Assembly (NCBI RefSeq): GCF_004337505.1
Contig: NZ_SJZI01000008.1
Location: 137,914-201,913 of the forward strand
Source: Flaviaestuariibacter flavus
Lineage (GTDB): Bacteria; Bacteroidota; Bacteroidia; Chitinophagales; Chitinophagaceae
Reading direction: 5' to 3'
DNA: 64,000 nt
Both the position numbers and the translations under genes were made by a program. The notes under the pieces were generated by a model. It saw only the letters and a list, made by a program, of their open reading frames with translations, had not been told where the DNA came from and ran no database searches. Positions 41,189 to 49,466 of this stretch are shown here, one piece after another (within the stretch, counting starts at the first letter, position 1; each line of letters begins with the position of its first letter).

Positions 41189-43375
41189 ATGTCATCGCTA
41201 CGATTTGAGGCATTGAAGAAAATCAACGCCCAGGCAGCGGAAGTATCCGCTACCACGAAAGTGACCGCCATTTTTGCCGAAAACGTGTTTACCCACGCGG
41301 TAGCCCGGCAATTCCTGGCCGACGAAGCCTACAAAAGCCTGATGGCCTCCGTAAAGAATGGCCAGAAGATCGATCGCAGCATGGCCAACCAGATCGCCAA
41401 CGGCGTGCGCGCATGGGCCGAAAGCAAGGGCGTGACCCACTTCACCCACTGGTTTCAGCCCCTCACCGGCACTACGGCTGAGAAGCACGACTCCTTCTTT
41501 ACGCTGAAGAGCGACGGCACTCCTATCGAGACCTTCGACGGCGATGCCCTCATCCAGCAGGAGCCCGACGCCTCCTCCTTTCCCAACGGCGGCCTCCGTG
41601 CCACCTTCGAGGCCCGTGGCTACACCGCCTGGGATCCCTCCTCGCCCGCCTTTATCATGGATATCGGAACGGGTAAGACCCTTTGCATCCCCACGATTTT
41701 CATTTCCTACACCGGCGAATCGCTCGACTATAAAGCCCCGCTGGTAAAGGCCCTGGAGGCAATCAACCGCGCGGCCGTGGACGTTTGCAACTACTTCGAC
41801 AAGAACGTTACCCGCGTAACGCCGACCCTCGGCTGGGAGCAGGAGTATTTCGTAGTGGACGAAGGCCTCTTCAACGCCCGTCCCGACCTGATGCTGTGCG
41901 GCCGCACCGTGTTCGGCCACTCGCCCGCCAAGGGCCAGCAGCTCGAAGACCACTACTTCGGCTCCATCCCCGAGCGCATCTATGCTTTTATGCGCGACTA
42001 CGAGCAGGAGTCGTACCGGCTCGGCATCCCGTTGCGCACCCGCCACAACGAGGTAGCGCCCGCCCAGTTTGAATGCGCGCCCATCTTCGAAGAGTGCAAT
42101 ATCGCCGTGGATCACAACACGCTCCTCATGGACGTGATGACCCGCGTTGCCGCCCGCCACGGCCTCCGCGTGCTGCTGCACGAGAAGCCTTTTGCCGGTA
42201 TCAACGGCTCGGGCAAGCACAACAACTGGAGCCTGGCCACCGACACCGGTGTGAACCTGCTGGCTCCCGGCAAGACGCCGAAGACGAACCTCATGTTCCT
42301 TACCTTCTTCGTCAACACCATCAAGGCCGTGCACGACTACGCCGACCTGCTGCGTGCCTCCATCGCCTCGGCATCCAACGACTTCCGCCTCGGCGCCAAC
42401 GAAGCCCCCCCGGCCATTATCTCGGTGTTCGTGGGCCAGTACCTGTCCAAGGTGCTCAACGATGTGAAGGAGCGTGTGGGCGACAAGTTCGACGAGCAGG
42501 ATGAAAGCATGCTGAAGATGGACATCCACCGCTCCATCCCCGAGCTGCTGCAGGACAATACCGACCGCAACCGCACCTCGCCTTTCGCCTTCACCGGCAA
42601 CAAGTTCGAGTTCCGCGCCGTAGGCTCCACCGCCAACTGCGCCAACCCGATGACGGTGCTCAACACCATTATGGCCGAAACCCTGAGGCAGTTCAAGAAA
42701 GATGTGGACGGACTCATCGAGAAGGGTGAAAAGAAAGAGATCGCCATCCTGCACACCATCCGCGAGTACATCGTTTCATCGGAGCGCGTACTCTTCGAAG
42801 GCGACGGCTACAGCGAGGAGTGGGCAAAAGAAGCGGAGCGCCGCGGCCTGCCCAACGTGAAGACCACACCGCTTGCCCTCGACGCCATGGTGACCGATAA
42901 AGCGCTGAAGCTTTTTGAAGACAACAACATTTACACCCACGCTGAGCTCGAGGCCCGCCACGAGATCGAGCTGGAGAAGTATATCAAGAAAGTGCAGATC
43001 GAAAGCCGCCTGATGGTAGAGCTGGCCTCTACCCAAATCATCCCGGCCGCGGTGCGCTACCAGAGCTCGCTGATCAGCAACCTGCGCGGTCTCAAGGAAC
43101 TCGGCCTCGACGGCAGCTCTTCGTGCACCCGCAGCAACCTCGAGAAGCTCACCCGCCACATCGAGGAAGCCAGCAAGGCTGTAGACGCCATGGTGGAAGC
43201 CCGCAAGAAGTGCAACAACATCGCCGACACCCGCGAGATGGCGATCGCCTACTGCACCGAGGTGAAGGAAGCCTGGTTTGACAAGCTGCGCTACCATGCC
43301 GATAAGCTCGAGCAACTGGTAGACGACGCCGAGTGGACGCTCCCGAAATACCGTGAGCTCCTGTTTATCCGCTAA
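41189..43375 (+). CDS. glnN: Glutamine synthetase type III
   Basis: 728 residues, the GSIII class typical of Bacteroidota. ATP-dependent amidation of glutamate; GSIII forms a double-ring dodecamer. Diagnostic blocks: GLRATFEARGYTAWDPSSPA (about 137-156), GWEQEYFVVD, NEVAPAQFECAP, AGINGSGKHNNWSL and SPFAFTGNKFEFRAVGS. The long helical C-terminus is typical of GSIII. Start MSSLRFEALKK chosen over a weaker upstream codon. No clear TAnnTTTG box upstream, so nitrogen control may use another signal. Confidence 0.98.
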   Translation: MSSLRFEALKKINAQAAEVSATTKVTAIFAENVFTHAVARQFLADEAYKSLMASVKNGQKIDRSMANQIANGVRAWAESKGVTHFTHWFQPLTGTTAEKHDSFFTLKSDGTPIETFDGDALIQQEPDASSFPNGGLRATFEARGYTAWDPSSPAFIMDIGTGKTLCIPTIFISYTGESLDYKAPLVKALEAINRAAVDVCNYFDKNVTRVTPTLGWEQEYFVVDEGLFNARPDLMLCGRTVFGHSPAKGQQLEDHYFGSIPERIYAFMRDYEQESYRLGIPLRTRHNEVAPAQFECAPIFEECNIAVDHNTLLMDVMTRVAARHGLRVLLHEKPFAGINGSGKHNNWSLATDTGVNLLAPGKTPKTNLMFLTFFVNTIKAVHDYADLLRASIASASNDFRLGANEAPPAIISVFVGQYLSKVLNDVKERVGDKFDEQDESMLKMDIHRSIPELLQDNTDRNRTSPFAFTGNKFEFRAVGSTANCANPMTVLNTIMAETLRQFKKDVDGLIEKGEKKEIAILHTIREYIVSSERVLFEGDGYSEEWAKEAERRGLPNVKTTPLALDAMVTDKALKLFEDNNIYTHAELEARHEIELEKYIKKVQIESRLMVELASTQIIPAAVRYQSSLISNLRGLKELGLDGSSSCTRSNLEKLTRHIEEASKAVDAMVEARKKCNNIADTREMAIAYCTEVKEAWFDKLRYHADKLEQLVDDAEWTLPKYRELLFIR

Positions 43376-43404
43376 AGATTAGACATCAAGCAATCGATAC
43401 GACG

Positions 43405-43428
43405 AAGGCCCCTTTCCAGGGGCCTTTT
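43405..43428 (+). terminator. Terminator after glnN
   Basis: AAGGCCCC (43405-43412) / GGGGCCTT (43419-43426) followed by TTCG, 30 nt after the stop. Confidence 0.85.
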
Positions 43429-43437
43429 CGATTTGAT

Positions 43438-43471
43438 GATCTCCGATGTCGGATGTCGGATTTGCCTGACG
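43438..43471. repeat. GAT-heptamer array, copy 6 (single arm, after glnN)
   Basis: GATCTCC-GATGTCG-GATGTCG-GATTTGC-CTGACG. Directly follows the glnN terminator; the facing arm is missing. Confidence 0.8.
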
Positions 43472-43851
43472 GCGGTGAGTTTTTTACGCTAAGGATATTT
43501 TTAGGGAGGTGGACTAGGTTTCATTCATTCTGCTACTTCGGAAAGAGCGGTGAGTCTTAAAATTCGTGGATGCGGAAGGCGCTAAGTGGGGCCGGGCGCC
43601 CAGGGGCACCCGGTGTGCATTTTGGTAGCGGTATAGCTACCCGATGCTGATTTCCTCCTTCCCGCTAATTACCGGAGGCCTGCCACAGGCAGGCAAAGCT
43701 CCCGCAACCCACCGCCCTGAATTGTAGGACATCGCCCTGCCAGTCAGACTGCCCCCCAAAAACTGTAATCGTAGAAAAAGCCTCCGTGCCCTCTGTGAAA
43801 CGCTTAATCTCCTTTGCGAGAAATCCACTACATGCTTTCCCACTTATACTA
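43472..43851. other. Gene-free stretch between glnN and the metal locus
   Basis: About 380 nt. It contains a GGTAGC/GCTACC hairpin (near 43625), a GCCTGCC/GGCAGGC hairpin (43678-43694) and words like ACGCTAAGG and CCTCTGTGAAACGCTTAATC that echo other intergenic words here. No coding frame with family features was seen. Confidence 0.6.
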
Positions 43852-44703
43852 CTAGTTTGACATCGATCCTTTCTTCCTGTGCCTGATCGCATCGAGAAAG
43901 ATATGCTCATAGCTCACCATGAACTGCCCTCTCGAGAACCGGTAGATATCGCTCGCGAGCTCGAAACGGTAACCGAAATTCAGCTTGCCGGTGCTGTTGA
44001 AAATGAGCTGTACGGCCGGCGCGAGGTCGACGTAATATTGCTCACGGCTGAAATTGAGGTTGCGGTGGCCAAGCAGCTCCAGGTAGAGATTCAGGTTCGT
44101 TTGCCGGTAGTCGGTGTACGTACGCGGCAATACGAGCACACCGGCGGATAGTGCATACTGCAGCGCCTGGAAGGCATAGCGATCGGTGGCCGGCTTTTCC
44201 CAGCGCTCCTTCGGCAGCAGCTGGATCACGTCGGCCGTGGCCGAAAAGGCCCAGCGGTTGATCAGTTGCGTGGCAATGATCCCGCCCTGCACCCCGCTCT
44301 GGTCTCCCCAGAGGTTGATGTCGTTATGATCGAGATGATTACGGCTCCAGGTGGCGGCACCGAAGGCGGCCATCCGGAAATGCTGGTGCACATCATCGTT
44401 GCTGAGAAAGCGGTACTTCGCATAGGCCCGTGCACCCTCCATCATAAAGCGCTCGCCATGCATATCGGAAAAGAGCAAAGCGCCATGTACCATCCATTTG
44501 CGGTTGAGCCCCAGCATCACTTCGGGAACATAGCGTTGCTTGACTTTGTCGTCATGCACCGAGCGCATATACATGCCCGCGAGTTTGGTGCTGATGGAGC
44601 CGGTGGGCATATTCGAAGCCGGCTCGGTATAGGGATACAGCTCCTGCGCCGACAGGCGCCCGAAGGCAGCCGCCGTCAGCAGCGTCAGTATTATTTGTCG
44701 CAT
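43852..44703 (-). CDS. Predicted outer-membrane beta-barrel protein of the metal locus
   Basis: 283 residues. Signal peptide about 1-19 (MRQIILTLLTAAAFGRLSAQ). Regularly spaced amphipathic strands (KWMVHGALLFSD, HFRMAAFGAATWSRN, NLNLYLELLGHRNL, KLNFGYRFELAS) suggest a barrel of ten or more strands, ending with strand-like FMVSYEHIFLDAIRHRKK. No named family recognised. Last gene of a leftward four-gene unit with two HMA-domain proteins, so a role in metal export or sensing at the outer membrane is plausible. Several His/Met-rich patches (FSDMHGERFMM, HLDHND) could bind metal. Confidence 0.75.
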   Translation of the reverse strand: MRQIILTLLTAAAFGRLSAQELYPYTEPASNMPTGSISTKLAGMYMRSVHDDKVKQRYVPEVMLGLNRKWMVHGALLFSDMHGERFMMEGARAYAKYRFLSNDDVHQHFRMAAFGAATWSRNHLDHNDINLWGDQSGVQGGIIATQLINRWAFSATADVIQLLPKERWEKPATDRYAFQALQYALSAGVLVLPRTYTDYRQTNLNLYLELLGHRNLNFSREQYYVDLAPAVQLIFNSTGKLNFGYRFELASDIYRFSRGQFMVSYEHIFLDAIRHRKKGSMSN

Positions 44704-44745
44704 AAGAAAAAAGGCCGCCGACGTTACCATCGGCGGCCATTGCTT

Positions 44746-45288
44746 TTAGATGATCGCATGGAAAATGCGCGCCTCAGCGCCGCCCTTGGTGCAGCAGGAC
44801 GCCATGCGTCCGGTCTTAACACAGGCCATCTTCGACAAGGCGCTCCACTTCTTGTATTCCTTCGCCGCCACGAAATTTTTGTCAACGAGGCTGAAAGTAA
44901 CAGACCCGGATACGGACTGGTTAGCCGCATTCAGGAAGTGAAAGGTCTGCCCGCCGATCTGGAGGTGCTCGTCTTTGGCAAGCGTGGCCGCGGCCGGCAG
45001 GTCGGCGGTCACTTTGAGTGCCGCCACGGAAAAGCCGGCGCCTTCCACGGCCCCGGCGAGCGCGTCGAAGTCGGGCGTGCTGCCCTCTTTGAATGTCAGG
45101 TTATATTGCTGGTTCTTGATGTCTACCTGCACTTTATCCACAAAGCTCACTTTTTCGAGGGCGTTCTTTACCGCCTTGGAGCACATGGAGCAGGTAAGGC
45201 CGCTGGCCTGCAGGCTTACGCGTGTAACCTGGGCCGACACGCCGCCACCGAGCAGCAGCGCGATCAGCATTGCATAGATCGATTTCAT
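44746..45288 (-). CDS. Exported heavy-metal-associated (HMA) domain protein
   Basis: 180 residues. Signal peptide about 1-19, then an HMA domain with the metal-binding GLTCSMCSKAVK motif (Cys33, Cys36) and the rest of a ferredoxin-like fold to about residue 90. The C-terminal half (HLQIGGQTFHFLNAANQSVS...) is unassigned and ends with three Cys (KMACVKTGRMASCC). Likely periplasmic copper or similar soft-metal binder. It lies 42 nt upstream of the barrel gene and 26 nt after a second HMA gene. Confidence 0.88.
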   Translation of the reverse strand: MKSIYAMLIALLLGGGVSAQVTRVSLQASGLTCSMCSKAVKNALEKVSFVDKVQVDIKNQQYNLTFKEGSTPDFDALAGAVEGAGFSVAALKVTADLPAAATLAKDEHLQIGGQTFHFLNAANQSVSGSVTFSLVDKNFVAAKEYKKWSALSKMACVKTGRMASCCTKGGAEARIFHAII

Positions 45289-45314
45289 GTTCTGTTGCTT
45301 TTAATGGTGCCGTA

Positions 45315-45782
45315 TCAGGATTTCTTGCAGCAGTCTTTTTCAATACAGCCGGCTTCTTTGCAGCAGCTCATATCGGGTGCACATTTGCCGTCTTTCATGC
45401 AGGCGGTTTTCGTGCACTTGTCGCTGTCGCAGCAGGAGGCAGCAGTCGCGCCGCCGCGGTCGTACTTGCAACAGTCGTGGAGGCTGTTATAGGCGGCATC
45501 GCTTGCCTTGAAACCCGGAGTGTCGTAACCTGCGGCCGCAATGGCTTTCTGAATTTTAGCGGGGTTGGAGGAAGTACTGTTGTAGCGAACGGTGAGCACC
45601 TTGGACTCAGTGTTCCAGGAAGCAAAAGAAGCACCGGCCTTTTTGGCGGCACCTTCGATCTTTTTCTGGCACATGCCGCACTCGCCGGCTACTTTGAAGG
45701 ATTCTTTTTTGGCCTGCGCAAAAGTGGCGGAGGCAACAAACAGCAGAACGAAAGAGAGAACGAAAGAAAATACGGTTTTCAT
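45315..45782 (-). CDS. Exported HMA protein with a 12-cysteine tail
   Basis: 155 residues. Signal peptide 1-22 (ends SATFAQA), HMA domain with GECGMCQKKIEGAAKK (about 31-46), then from about residue 97 a Cys-rich tail with 12 cysteines in about 55 residues, mostly as CC or CxxxxC groups (HDCCKYDRGG, SCCDSDKCTKTAC, SCCKEAGCIEKDCC). The tail could bind several metal ions, like a metallothionein. The start was chosen at MKTVFSFVLS, giving a normal signal peptide. Middle gene of the metal locus. Confidence 0.88.
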   Translation of the reverse strand: MKTVFSFVLSFVLLFVASATFAQAKKESFKVAGECGMCQKKIEGAAKKAGASFASWNTESKVLTVRYNSTSSNPAKIQKAIAAAGYDTPGFKASDAAYNSLHDCCKYDRGGATAASCCDSDKCTKTACMKDGKCAPDMSCCKEAGCIEKDCCKKS

Positions 45783-45872
45783 GATTTGTGTTTTCGGGAT
45801 GAATAAATAAACGGGAGGCGTGGCAATCAATGGCCGCGCATCAATGCACGTCAGTGCACCTGGTCCAGCTTA

Positions 45873-46268
45873 TCAAATCCGGAAAACACCGTTGCGCAGG
45901 TAAGTATCCTGCCGGCTGATCAATAGTGGCGGGCCATGCGCCGGGGCCGCGGGACGCGCAAGGGGCACAGTTTCGGGCACGAGGTAAAGCGAGGCAAAGG
46001 AAGGTGCCATTGCCGGCACCGAAAAGGCATAAACCGAGTATTTCGCCGCCGTTACATCCTGCTGCACCTTCACCACCTTGAACTCGTCGTGGCAGCATTT
46101 GTTCTTTTTCAGGGCCAGCTTCATGCCGCAGGTGTCGCAGCGCTCCCGGGCATCAGCGCCAAGCTCCCAGGAATGAAAACGGTCCATGCAGTAATGCAGG
46201 TTCACCACGAAGCCCGTGCTTACCGTGAAGTAAGCCAGGAGCACGAATATGGCGAGCGCTTTTTTCAT
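45873..46268 (-). CDS. HYC_CC_PP family protein
   Basis: 131 residues. N-terminal hydrophobic segment (ALAIFVLLAYFTVSTGFVV) followed by the three family hallmarks: HYC in VNLHYCMDRF, CC in KNKCCHDEFK, and PP in GPPLLISR. A further CDTCGMKL pair adds thiols. The family is found in Bacteroidota next to HMA and metal-efflux genes and is thought to act in metal handling, though untested. First gene of the leftward unit; a TATCTTTA box (46277-46284) one base off consensus lies just upstream. Confidence 0.9.
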   Translation of the reverse strand: MKKALAIFVLLAYFTVSTGFVVNLHYCMDRFHSWELGADARERCDTCGMKLALKKNKCCHDEFKVVKVQQDVTAAKYSVYAFSVPAMAPSFASLYLVPETVPLARPAAPAHGPPLLISRQDTYLRNGVFRI

Positions 46269-46350
46269 TACTGCGGTAAAGATAACAAAGGCCGTGAAAC
46301 ACGGGGGTTGATCCTGGTCAGGAAGGGAACTTTAACAAGGTGGAAAAGGA

Positions 46351-46500
46351 AAGAAGAGTTTTTCGCCGCAAAGAGAATAAGGAAAGAAGTTATTACGCTA
46401 AGATTAAACGAATAGGTCCCGGCAAGCCGGGACCTATTATATGTATTTCTTTGCGAAACGCTTTTTCAACTTCCTTTCTTCGCGGTGAAAAACTCTTCTT
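46351..46500. repeat. Outer inverted arms around a perfect terminator (porin to metal locus)
   Basis: Outer arms AAGAAGAGTTTTTCGCCGC (46351-46369) and GCGGTGAAAAACTCTTCTT (46482-46500) differ at one base; an inner pair AAGGAAAGAAGTT / AACTTCCTTTCTT continues the stem. At the centre AATAGGTCCCGGC / GCCGGGACCTATT (46411-46438) is a perfect 13-bp hairpin. Same nested layout as 29315, 31373 and 55862. No gene in the 247-nt gap. Confidence 0.85.
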
Positions 46501-46515
46501 TACCTAAAAATCTTC

Positions 46516-48531
46516 TTACCCCACGAAGCTCCAGAAAATCCCAAACCGGATGATCAGTCCCGGGTACGGATAGTTGGGCGCGCCGAAGTTATGCTGCCGG
46601 AAGCCCGCCGGCTGGCGGAAGCGCAGGGTGTTGAGGTTCTCGGCGCGGAGGAAGGCCTTGAAGCCGCGGATCCGGAAGTGGAAGAACGCGTTCAGGTCGG
46701 GGCGGTTGCGCAACTGCATACTGTCCTGGAAGCTGAATTGCCCGATCACCGGCAAATAGGAATCCGCCTTGTACGGGCTTGCATAGCGGCTCTCGAGGCC
46801 CACCGCCAGGGTCAGGTTGGGGAAGCCCAGGTTGCCCTGGTAATACAGGCGACCGATACCAAAGAGCAGCGGCACATGCACGGCCGCGTTACCGGCCTGC
46901 TGCTGCACCATCACGTCGGCGTCGAGGAAAAGGCGGCGGCGTACCGTAATGGTCTTGCGTGCGGTGAGGCGCAGCAGGTTGAAGACGTCGCTCTCCTGCT
47001 CCATCGTTCGGTAGCCCGTAACATAGAGGTAGTTGGTGATCAGGAAATACTCGGCACCAAGCTGCAGCTTCAGCTTCGGGTTAAACAGGTTACCAAAGAG
47101 CCGGAGCGTATTTTCTTTCAGGAACTTTTTCGAAGGGTCGTCGAAGTAAAAATTGCTCCGGTTGTCGTAGATGAAGGAAGGCGTCCGGTTGTTCAGCTCC
47201 CCGCCTACCTGCAGGCTGCCGAGCCGCGTGCCCAGGAGGCGCTGCAGGCTCGCAAAGGCATGAAAGTCGCCGCTGTTATAGCCCGCCAGGTGCAGCTTGC
47301 CGTTGGCCATCAGGTCCCACTTGCCGCTGCGGGTGCGGTTGCGGTATTCGCCGTGCACCCACAGGTTGCCGTAACTCAGCTTCTCCTGTACAAGGCCTTT
47401 CAGCGATTGATAGGCAGCCCCAACGCGGATATACTGGTTCAGGTTTTTCGGGTCGGGAAACTGGTAGATGGACAGGTCGTTCGTCAGCTCTTTCCAGTGG
47501 TCGCGGAACCATACGGTACCGCGTGCACCCGGCTCGGGGAGCTGCAGCCCGTAGGCGTCCTTGTAAAATGCCGAGTCGGCCACGGCATCCGAAAACGTAT
47601 AGCGGTAGTCGCCCAGCGTAAAGGTGTGCTCGATCCGCAGCCGCGGAAAGAACAGCGGGATAACGGTGGAATCCGTCACCAGCGAATCCTTGCGCCCCAG
47701 GTCGTATTGCTGGCGCATCAGCGCGGTGAATTCCGAGTAGCGGTTGCCGGTGTTGATGGCCGTGTTGGCCAGCAGCCCGACGTTGCGCGTGGTACCGGTA
47801 GCCAGCCGCGTGGGAATGCCGAAGCGGTCGGAAAAGCCGACGTCGTCGAGCAGCGAGTCGGCCACGATGCCGCCGTTCTCGGCCGCCTGCAGCTTGTTGC
47901 CGAGCAGTACCAGGTAGTTGTTGTAACGCCGGTTGGGGCTTTGGTACCAGGAGGTAAGCAGGTAGTTGTTGTGGTTGGTGTTCTGGTTGTTGAAGGTGCC
48001 CAGCGAATTCACCAGCCGGTAGCGGAGCGACACGTTCCAGCCCGCCTTCAGGTTTTGCGTCGTCAGCAGGTCGATGCCCTGCTGACCCTTGCTGCCGAGC
48101 ACGTAGCCGATCTCCGAGTAGGGCCGCGTGGCCGTGAAAAAGCGCACGCGGTCCATCGTGAGCTTGTAGGCATCGTAGGCGTGAAAGCCGGGATCGAAGC
48201 CGGTACTCATCTGCGGGCTGAAGGCGAAGGGCTTGGAGGCGCCGCCGGTGTTGCCCAGCCACTGGTGGTTGAAGGGCACCGGGAAGCGTGCATAGAAGTC
48301 CACGATACCCGAATCGAGCCGGTAGCGGCCTGCAGTGTCGAGGTAGCGATACGTAAGCGTGAGGCTGTCTTCAAACTTGTTGCGCTTGCGCAGGCTGTCG
48401 TTGCCCGGGCCACTGCTGCCCTGCGGAAAGCCATTCTGCAGCTTGCCCAGGATGCCCTGCTGGGCATGCGCGGGTGCCGCACCCAGCAGGGCGGCGAGCA
48501 AAAAGGCGGCAAGGAAGCATAGGGAGCGCAT
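46516..48531 (-). CDS. Putative porin (Porin_10 family)
   Basis: 671 residues. Signal peptide about 1-23, ending AHAQ. After a linker (GKLQNGFPQGSSGPGNDSLR) the protein is all beta strands of barrel type and ends in aromatic residue pattern RFGIFWSFVG, as outer-membrane barrels do. The YRYLDTAGRYRLDSGIVDFY and FYARFPVPFNHQWLGNTG segments match the Bacteroidota 'putative porin' family. Substrate unknown. The ATG shares a base with the punA stop (TGATG), so the two are coupled. Confidence 0.88.
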   Translation of the reverse strand: MRSLCFLAAFLLAALLGAAPAHAQQGILGKLQNGFPQGSSGPGNDSLRKRNKFEDSLTLTYRYLDTAGRYRLDSGIVDFYARFPVPFNHQWLGNTGGASKPFAFSPQMSTGFDPGFHAYDAYKLTMDRVRFFTATRPYSEIGYVLGSKGQQGIDLLTTQNLKAGWNVSLRYRLVNSLGTFNNQNTNHNNYLLTSWYQSPNRRYNNYLVLLGNKLQAAENGGIVADSLLDDVGFSDRFGIPTRLATGTTRNVGLLANTAINTGNRYSEFTALMRQQYDLGRKDSLVTDSTVIPLFFPRLRIEHTFTLGDYRYTFSDAVADSAFYKDAYGLQLPEPGARGTVWFRDHWKELTNDLSIYQFPDPKNLNQYIRVGAAYQSLKGLVQEKLSYGNLWVHGEYRNRTRSGKWDLMANGKLHLAGYNSGDFHAFASLQRLLGTRLGSLQVGGELNNRTPSFIYDNRSNFYFDDPSKKFLKENTLRLFGNLFNPKLKLQLGAEYFLITNYLYVTGYRTMEQESDVFNLLRLTARKTITVRRRLFLDADVMVQQQAGNAAVHVPLLFGIGRLYYQGNLGFPNLTLAVGLESRYASPYKADSYLPVIGQFSFQDSMQLRNRPDLNAFFHFRIRGFKAFLRAENLNTLRFRQPAGFRQHNFGAPNYPYPGLIIRFGIFWSFVG

Positions 48532-49349
48532 CAAAGTCCTCCGATCAGTTCGCGGAAAATCAGGGTAAGCTTGGGCTCGGCCGCGTGGGCTGCTTCGAGC
48601 ACCTCCTCGTGGGTGATGACATTGTCTTCCTCGCGGATGCCGATATCGGTGATGACGCTCATCCCGAACACATCCATCCCGGCGTGGCGGGCGGCGATCA
48701 CCTCCTGCACGGTGCTCATACCCACGGCATGGCCGCCGAGGATGTGAATGAGGCGGTATTCGGCGCGGGTTTCGAAGGTGGGGCCGGTAACGCCGAAGTA
48801 GACGCCTTCGCGCAGCTGGATGTTGTTGGCAGCGGCGATGGCGCGTGCTCTGGCAATCAAGGTCTTTTTGTAGGGCTCGCTCATATCCGGAAACCGCGGC
48901 CCGAGGCGGTCGTCGTTGCGGCCAAGCAGCGGGTTGATGGTGGCGAAGGAAATATGGTCGGTGATGATCATGAGATCGCCCACTTTCCAGCTGGGGTCGA
49001 CGCCGCCGGCTGCGTTGGAAAGCAGCAGCGTCTGCACACCAATGGCTTTCATCACGCGGATGGGGAAGGCCACTTCATTGGGTTCGTAGCCCTCGTAGAA
49101 ATGAAAGCGGCCGGCCATCGCCACTACCGGCTTGCCGGCGATATGACCGAAGATCAGTTTGCCGGAATGGCCTTCTACAGTAGACACGGGAAAGTGCGGA
49201 ATGTCGCCGTAGGGGATCGCTTCGGTGACCTCGATCTCGTTGGTGAAATTGCCGAGGCCGGAGCCGAGGACGATACCGATGGTTGCGTTCTCCTTGTTGT
49301 GGGGCTGAAGGAAGCGCGCGGCTTCCTGAATCTTGTCGTACATGTTCAT
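48531..49349 (-). CDS. punA: Purine nucleoside phosphorylase, trimeric class
   Basis: 272 residues. Phosphorolysis of purine nucleosides to base and ribose-1-phosphate. Family blocks: GIVLGSGLGNF (phosphate loop), VEGHSGKL, AGRFHFYEGY, LLSNAAGGV, GPTFETRAE (base-binding Glu) and VGMSTVQEVIAARH. The position that is Asn243 in human PNP (SLITN) reads SVITD here, a substitution known to shift base preference towards 6-amino purines in the human enzyme. Start ATG 49349, or ATG 49343. Cotranscribed with the porin gene. Confidence 0.95.
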   Translation of the reverse strand: MNMYDKIQEAARFLQPHNKENATIGIVLGSGLGNFTNEIEVTEAIPYGDIPHFPVSTVEGHSGKLIFGHIAGKPVVAMAGRFHFYEGYEPNEVAFPIRVMKAIGVQTLLLSNAAGGVDPSWKVGDLMIITDHISFATINPLLGRNDDRLGPRFPDMSEPYKKTLIARARAIAAANNIQLREGVYFGVTGPTFETRAEYRLIHILGGHAVGMSTVQEVIAARHAGMDVFGMSVITDIGIREEDNVITHEEVLEAAHAAEPKLTLIFRELIGGL

Positions 49350-49354
49350 CGCGG

Positions 49355-49362
49355 CAAAGATA
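49355..49362 (-). promoter_or_regulatory. punA promoter, -7 box TATCTTTG
   Basis: Exact TAnnTTTG match ending 5 nt before the first ATG, implying a leaderless or nearly leaderless mRNA, or use of the second ATG. Confidence 0.55.
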
Positions 49363-49466
49363 GATGCGCAGGCAGATATCGGGTGGTGAGGGGAAATACA
49401 AATTTTACCTCAGCGGATTAACCGGCATTCATTATTTTAGTTAGCATCAATAACCCTGACCTGCTT

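Noticed and set aside
46591..48522. 643-codon plus-strand frame opposite the porin gene
   Set aside because: Antisense; the minus frame has a signal peptide and barrel features.
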